8,971 nucleotides of DNA, taken from NCBI GenBank assembly GCA_019308645.1, contig JAFDHR010000075.1, positions 1 to 8,971 on the forward strand, written 5' to 3'. The notes under the pieces were generated by a model. That model ran no database searches. It was not told the origin of the DNA and saw only the letters and a list, made by a program, of their open reading frames with translations. The position numbers and the translations under genes are program-made. Below are positions 6,200-8,971 of the stretch, in pieces; within the stretch, counting starts at the first letter, position 1, and every line of letters begins with the position of its first letter. This DNA comes from Deltaproteobacteria bacterium. Its GTDB lineage: Bacteria; Desulfobacterota; DSM-4660; Desulfatiglandales; B25-G16.

Positions 6200-6686
6200 A
6201 ACTCTCACTCGAAACCACAACAGAGCTGCCTTCGATTGCGGTAACAATGAGCTCAACCGGTACCTGCGGAACACCGCACGGCAGCATATAGAGAAGGGAA
6301 TTTCCCGGACATTCGTACTGGTTGAGGACAGCAACCCGACTGATATTCTGGGATTTTTCACGCTGGCCTCTTGCGAAATACTCGTTGAGAAACTGCCCAG
6401 GAAATACGCCAAAAAGTATCCTGCCAGGGCTCCTGCTGCAAAACTCGCCAGACTTGCCGTTAAGAAGAATCTACAAAGAAAGGGGCTCGGCACCCAAATG
6501 ATGGTCAATGCCATAGAGCGAATCCTCAGAGTATCTGAACACCTTGGGATCATAGGTTTTTTTGTGGATGCTAAAAACGACGAGGCAAGAATATTCTATG
6601 AGCAGTTTGGGTTTATTACCCTTCCTGACAACCCACTGGAGCTTTTCCTTCCATTAGACACCCTCAGCAGAGCTTTGAAATTTTAA
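6183..6686 (+). CDS. tacT: GNAT-family acetyltransferase toxin (TacT-type)
   Basis: A 167-residue toxin. Family members use acetyl-CoA to acetylate the amino acid on charged tRNA, blocking translation. The ATG at 6183 (MALKIETLTRNHNRAAFDCG) is chosen because FDCGNNELNRYL is the conserved N-terminus; the longer frame from 6108 runs inside the antitoxin gene. The acetyl-CoA loop QRKGLG is at 98-103, after the strand KLARLAV. The catalytic tyrosine is Y139 in ARIFYEQFGF, equivalent to that in TacT. All key residues are present, so it looks active. It overlaps the antitoxin by 17 bp. Confidence 0.93.
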   Translation: MALKIETLTRNHNRAAFDCGNNELNRYLRNTARQHIEKGISRTFVLVEDSNPTDILGFFTLASCEILVEKLPRKYAKKYPARAPAAKLARLAVKKNLQRKGLGTQMMVNAIERILRVSEHLGIIGFFVDAKNDEARIFYEQFGFITLPDNPLELFLPLDTLSRALKF

Positions 6687-6705
6687 ATTTGGAAATTTGG
6701 GGTAA

Positions 6706-6750
6706 GGTCGCGCTAAGTGGCTGATATGCTTTGAAATGACAGGAAAATCA
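6706..6750 (+). repeat. 45-bp dispersed repeat, copy 2
   Basis: Same block as 5460-5502. It starts 20 bp after the toxin stop and only 15 bp before leader repeat copy B, so the two may be parts of one element of about 317 bp (6706-7022). Confidence 0.8.
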
Positions 6751-6765
6751 GTAAACCGGGACATC

Positions 6766-7022
6766 CTGAAACAACTTACTGGATTCCTGGGACACAATAC
6801 TAATTTTTAAAACATCAAAATAGGTATAAAACAGGTAACGAAGAAAACACTTGCTTACGGCAATGGAAAAAATGCCTTATACGCTTAGTCATAAACTTTT
6901 ACGTGTAGCTTTTAACTGCTCCATTTTCTTATCGATTTTGTGAATATTGCATTGCAGAGACGACAAATAATATGCCTATTAGGACTTATAATAACTATGA
7001 TCTCATGTTCAAGGGATAAAAA
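6766..7022 (+). repeat. Leader repeat, copy B
   Basis: Direct repeat of 4501-4755. The first 110 bases are nearly the same, the middle diverges, and it ends with motif copy 3 just before the ATG at 7023. With the 45-bp repeat it accounts for almost all of the 336-bp spacer after the toxin; no gene is seen in it. Confidence 0.8.
6960..7012 (+). promoter_or_regulatory. Spacer motif copy 3 (TAGG core, TATAAT box)
   Basis: It reads ACGACAAATAATATG, then CCTATTAGGAC, then TTATAATAACTATG. TATAAT at 6987-6992 is a consensus -10. TAGG at 6980 is 43 bp before the ATG at 7023. The GTTAGG part seen in copies 1 and 2 is not conserved here. Confidence 0.45.
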
Positions 7023-7265
7023 ATGATTCGCAAGAGGAAGGTCACCAAACAAGTTGATGAAATAGAATCGGTGGTCTGTGACAGGTGTGGCAAGGAATAC
7101 GGACCGAACGATCTCGAGACGGAGGAGTTTCATCACATTCAGTTCACAGGTGGCTATGAGTCTGTTTTCGGAGATGGGGTGCGAGTCGAGTGTGACCTAT
7201 GTCAGCACTGTCTTCATGAGATGATAGGCGACATATGCAGGAAGCAGGAGAACCGTGCCGGATGA
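7023..7265 (+). CDS. Small cysteine-rich (zinc-ribbon-like) hypothetical protein
   Basis: An 80-residue protein. The ribosome site AAGGG (about 7011-7015) precedes the ATG by 7 bases. C19 and C22 form a CDRCGK knuckle. C57, C60 and C63 (CDLCQHCLHEMIGDIC) and C72, with H62 and H65 nearby, form the other side, so a bound zinc or iron is likely. I do not recognise a named family; such proteins are common as unnamed small genes. Its TGA overlaps the ATG of the next gene (ATGA at 7262-7265), so the two are translated together. Codon use is more GC-rich than that of the gene at 4756, suggesting a separate origin. Confidence 0.8.
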   Translation: MIRKRKVTKQVDEIESVVCDRCGKEYGPNDLETEEFHHIQFTGGYESVFGDGVRVECDLCQHCLHEMIGDICRKQENRAG

Positions 7266-7447
7266 AGTTCACGAGGAAACAGGGACAGTATCTTGCTTTC
7301 ATCTACAACTACACGAAGATTGCCGGTCGTCCTCCTGCCGAAGCAGACATGCAGCGCCACTTCCGCGTAACACCACCATCAGTACATCAAATGGTGCTCA
7401 ACCTGGAGAAGGTTGGTCTCATTGAGAGAACTTCCAGGTACAGCTAG
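7262..7447 (+). CDS. LexA-like winged-helix small protein, frameshifted near its end
   Basis: A 61-residue frame starting at the ATG of the ATGA overlap (MKFTRKQGQYLAFIYNYTKI). It resembles the N-terminal DNA-binding domain of LexA: first helix, then GRPPAEADMQRHFRVTPPSVHQ as the helix-turn-helix, then MVLNLEKVGLIERT as recognition helix and wing. The final SRYS is out of place. Removing one T at 7432/7433 restores PGTARSIRIVVPPKELPYLE and a stop at 7494-7496, which fits the usual ending of such proteins (RTPG.ARSIR). The gene therefore looks broken by a one-base insertion, giving 61 instead of about 77 residues. The helix-turn-helix is intact. It lacks the LexA protease domain and is probably a small regulator acting with the gene before it. 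Confidence 0.75.
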   Translation: MKFTRKQGQYLAFIYNYTKIAGRPPAEADMQRHFRVTPPSVHQMVLNLEKVGLIERTSRYS

Positions 7448-7584
7448 ATCGATTCGTATAGTCGTACCGCCCAAAGAGCTACCGTACCTGGAATGAGAGA
7501 AACATAACGAAGCGGATTAACTCTGATACAAAAAGCTAACGTTTTTTCTACACGTCATCTGCGCCATTATGTCAAATAAAGGTG

Positions 7585-7643
7585 TTGACTATCAACTTAC
7601 TTTGCCTTACTATAAAGTAAGAAAATGATATTAAGGTAAGGAG
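7585..7643 (+). promoter_or_regulatory. VapBC promoter and CTTAC/GTAAG operator repeats
   Basis: TTGACT (7585-7590), 17 bp, then TACTAT (7608-7613). A perfect inverted repeat CTTACTTT (7596-7603) / AAAGTAAG (7614-7621) straddles the -10 region. Further CTTAC (7606-7610) and GTAAG (7636-7640) copies lie inside and after it. The ribosome site AAGGAG (7638-7643) overlaps the last one. This fits autorepression by an AbrB-type antitoxin. Confidence 0.6.
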
Positions 7644-7653
7644 TAATGTTTTC

Positions 7654-7902
7654 ATGACATTAGCGACACTCACAAGCAAGGGGCAGGTAACGATTCCGAA
7701 GCAAGTCCGGGATTCTCTGCGGTTGCACACAGGAGACAAGGTCGAATTTGTCATCACTGAAAATAGAGAAGCACTTCTTAGGCCCATCACCAAGAAGGTC
7801 GATGATGTATTTGGCAGATTGCATAAGCCGGGAAGGAAGCCTATTTCTATAGAGAAGATGAACGCTGGGATAAGGCAGAAGATGCAGGCGAGTTTCAAAT
7901 GA
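7654..7902 (+). CDS. vapB: AbrB/MazE-type antitoxin (VapB)
   Basis: An 82-residue swapped-hairpin antitoxin. The ATG at 7654 follows AAGGAG with 10-base spacing. Residues 4-32 hold the signature LTSKGQVTIPKQVRDSL and GDKVEF, the AbrB DNA-binding fold; a dimer binds the operator repeats upstream. The C-terminal half (about 50-82) should thread into the toxin active site. Its TGA overlaps the toxin ATG (ATGA at 7899-7902), coupling the two products. Confidence 0.93.
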   Translation: MTLATLTSKGQVTIPKQVRDSLRLHTGDKVEFVITENREALLRPITKKVDDVFGRLHKPGRKPISIEKMNAGIRQKMQASFK

Positions 7903-8297
7903 AGGCCTTGGATACTAATGTGCTGGTTCGCTTCCTTGTGAGGGATAACGAGCAACAGGCAGAAACCATTTACAGGATATTCAAACAGGCGGAATCCGAT
8001 AAGGAAGCACTGTTCGTACCTCTGTTAGTTGTCCTTGAGACTATCTGGGTGTTGGAATCTGTTTATAAGATTCCGAGACAAGAGATAATAGATTCCATTA
8101 ATGAGCTTGTATTAATGCCAATTCTGGAGTTTGAAGCACAGTCAGCAATTCTGAGTTTTGTCTCTTCGGCACTGAAAACCAAAATGGATCTTCCGGATCT
8201 CTTGATCGCGAATTCTGCGAGATTTTCGGGGTGTGAATGTGTGCTTACATTTGACAAACGGGCATCAAACTTCGGGCTTTTTGAGCTACTAAGATAA
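7899..8297 (+). CDS. vapC: PIN-domain ribonuclease toxin (VapC)
   Basis: A 132-residue PIN-domain RNase. The acidic metal-binding set is complete: D5 (ALDTNVLVR), E47 (VLETIWVL), D97/D100 (DLPDLLIA) and D119 (LTFDKRAS). VapC toxins cut tRNA or rRNA in a Mg-dependent way when VapB is degraded. Length and motif spacing are normal, so it looks active. Motif copy 4 begins within 10 bp of its stop. Confidence 0.94.
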   Translation: MKALDTNVLVRFLVRDNEQQAETIYRIFKQAESDKEALFVPLLVVLETIWVLESVYKIPRQEIIDSINELVLMPILEFEAQSAILSFVSSALKTKMDLPDLLIANSARFSGCECVLTFDKRASNFGLFELLR

Positions 8298-8303
8298 CGT
8301 AAA

Positions 8304-8356
8304 ACGTAAAGCATTATGTCTTTTAGGGCATATCATATTTGTGTTCGCTGTCTGAA
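8304..8356 (+). promoter_or_regulatory. Spacer motif copy 4 (TAGG core, TATCAT box)
   Basis: It reads CGTAAAGCATTATG, then TCTTTTAGGG, then CATATCATATTTGTG. It shares the run TCTTTTAGGGC with copy 2. TATG and CATA flank the loop as an inverted repeat. TATCAT (8331-8336) is the -10-like box. A start near 8343 would give the HigB message a leader of about 67 bases; the TTGACA (8375) and TATAAT (8403) nearer the gene are 22 bp apart, too far for a standard promoter. Confidence 0.4.
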
Positions 8357-8409
8357 GATTTAAAATTCGATATCTTGACAATGTTCACATATTTGTTTAC
8401 CTTATAATC

Positions 8410-8754
8410 ATGAAAACAATCTCATTCTATCGGACTGCGTCAGGCAAGTGTCCTGTTGCAGAACACTTGGATAGCCTGACAGACACACAGGCGACCAAAA
8501 TAGCATGGGTATTGAAATTGATTCGAGATATTGATCAGGTTCCATCTAAATACTTCAAGAAGCTGGTCAAGACAAACGATATTTGGGAAGCCAGAGTTGA
8601 TGTGGGAAGAAACACCTTCCGTCTTCTTGGCTTCTTTCATGGTCAAGAGTTGATCATACTGACCAACTCCTTCCAAAAAAAGAGCCAGAAAATTCCTTTA
8701 AAGGAGATTAAACTGGCAGAAAAACGGAAGAAAGAATATTTCAGCAGGAGGTAA
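8410..8754 (+). CDS. higB: HigB-type (RelE superfamily) toxin
   Basis: A 114-residue toxin of the phage Gp49-like HigB group, which cuts mRNA on the ribosome. Key blocks are DIWEARVDVGRNTFRLLGFF (58-76) and ILTNSFQKKSQKIP (83-96), followed by a basic end KLAEKRKKEYFSRR. Arg and Lys residues in these blocks serve as the active site in relatives. No ribosome site precedes the ATG, which is 2 bases after TATAAT, so expression may be low or another leader is used. The toxin comes before the antitoxin, the usual HigBA order. Confidence 0.9.
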   Translation: MKTISFYRTASGKCPVAEHLDSLTDTQATKIAWVLKLIRDIDQVPSKYFKKLVKTNDIWEARVDVGRNTFRLLGFFHGQELIILTNSFQKKSQKIPLKEIKLAEKRKKEYFSRR

Positions 8755-8761
8755 ATAGAAG

Positions 8762-8971
8762 ATGGACGATCTGGATAAATATATTGAAACAAGGAAGAAG
8801 CAGAGCCCCCAATTTGCAAAAAATTTTGACAAAGGATATGAACAATTCAAGATTGGTATCCTCCTGAAACAGGCTCGTATTGAAGCTGGCTTCACCCAGG
8901 AACAAGTGGCTAAGAAATTGCGTACTAAGAAATCTGCCATCTCCCGGATTGAAAACCATGCAGAAGACATC
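8762..8971 (+). CDS. higA: HigA-type XRE-family antitoxin, 3'-partial
   Basis: Seventy residues are visible; the gene runs out of the window. AGGAGG (8746-8751) overlaps the toxin stop and precedes the ATG by 10 bases, so translation is coupled. Residues about 34-66 form a helix-turn-helix of the Xre/Cro type ([17 protein letters not shown], then [11 protein letters not shown]). It should neutralise HigB and repress the operon promoter. The start at 8762 ([20 protein letters not shown]) gives the usual N-terminal extension of this group. Confidence 0.9.
   Translation, partial: MDDLDKYIETRKKQSPQFAKNFDKGYEQFKIGILLKQARIEAGFTQEQVAKKLRTKKSAISRIENHAEDI

Noticed and set aside
5957..6553. 198-codon open frame on the minus strand.
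   Set aside because: It lies entirely opposite the DUF1778 and GNAT genes, whose motifs are clear. It is a shadow frame.
7500..7560. Possible terminator at AAAAAGCTAACGTTTTTT.
   Set aside because: There is a T-run but no GC-rich stem before it.
8375..8408. TTGACA and TATAAT as a promoter for higB.
   Set aside because: The spacer is 22 bp and transcription would begin inside the gene. At least one of the two boxes must be something else, such as an operator.
1..8971. tRNA, rRNA and CRISPR arrays.
   Set aside because: No cloverleaf with a CCA-type end, no rRNA stretch and no regularly spaced short repeats were seen. The repeats found are too few and too unevenly spaced for CRISPR.

Overview
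The window is accessory DNA from a bacterium: a mosaic of defence-type, toxin-antitoxin (TA) and insertion-sequence genes, nearly all on the + strand, joined by long AT-rich spacers. Base composition changes from gene to gene, as expected when genes were acquired separately. The host cannot be fixed. The gene set and a G-run palindromic repeat inside the first gene would fit an environmental Gram-negative bacterium, perhaps of the Desulfobacterota type, but this is a weak guess.

Layout. 1-1370 is the 3' part of a large Eco57I-type adenine methylase / type IIG restriction-modification protein, with a 46-bp palindromic repeat inserted in frame just before the catalytic NPPY motif. 1579-2769 is an unrecognised protein with a winged-helix middle and an abortive-infection-like, HEPN-like C-terminus. 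2798-3005 is a degenerate zinc-ribbon gene cut near its end by an IS630-family element (2988-4200). That element is complete, with perfect 12-bp inverted repeats, a TA target duplication and an A8 slippery run that would join its two transposase frames. On the minus strand just beyond the element is a possible hydrophobic 29-residue peptide gene with its own promoter. 4756-5418 is a HEPN-like orphan. 5912-6686 is a DUF1778/GNAT (TacA-TacT type) TA pair. 7023-7496 is a cysteine-rich small protein overlapping a LexA-like winged-helix gene that is frameshifted near its end. 7654-8297 is a VapBC pair (AbrB antitoxin, PIN toxin). 8410 to the window edge is a HigBA pair (toxin first), with the antitoxin cut by the window end.

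Most unusual structure. The spacers are related to each other. A roughly 255-bp leader occurs twice (4501-4755 and 6766-7022), each copy ending at the start codon of a different gene. A second 43-45-bp block occurs at 5460-5502 and 6706-6750. A motif of about 45 bp, with a TAGG core in a small inverted repeat and a TATNAT -10-like box, occurs four times (about 1515, 4694, 6960 and 8304), each time upstream of a new gene. In three copies the TAGG lies 43-46 bp before the ATG. This suggests that genes were assembled next to a repeated promoter-bearing element. It looks like a cassette array, but I could not find proper integron attC sites.

How the genes work together. The restriction-modification gene, the two HEPN-like orphans and the three TA modules make a small defence or stabilisation island. 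Each TA pair shows the expected tight coupling: 17-bp overlap, ATGA overlap, and a ribosome site overlapping the toxin stop. Frameshifts, an IS insertion and fragmentary repeats show that the island is decaying and rearranging.
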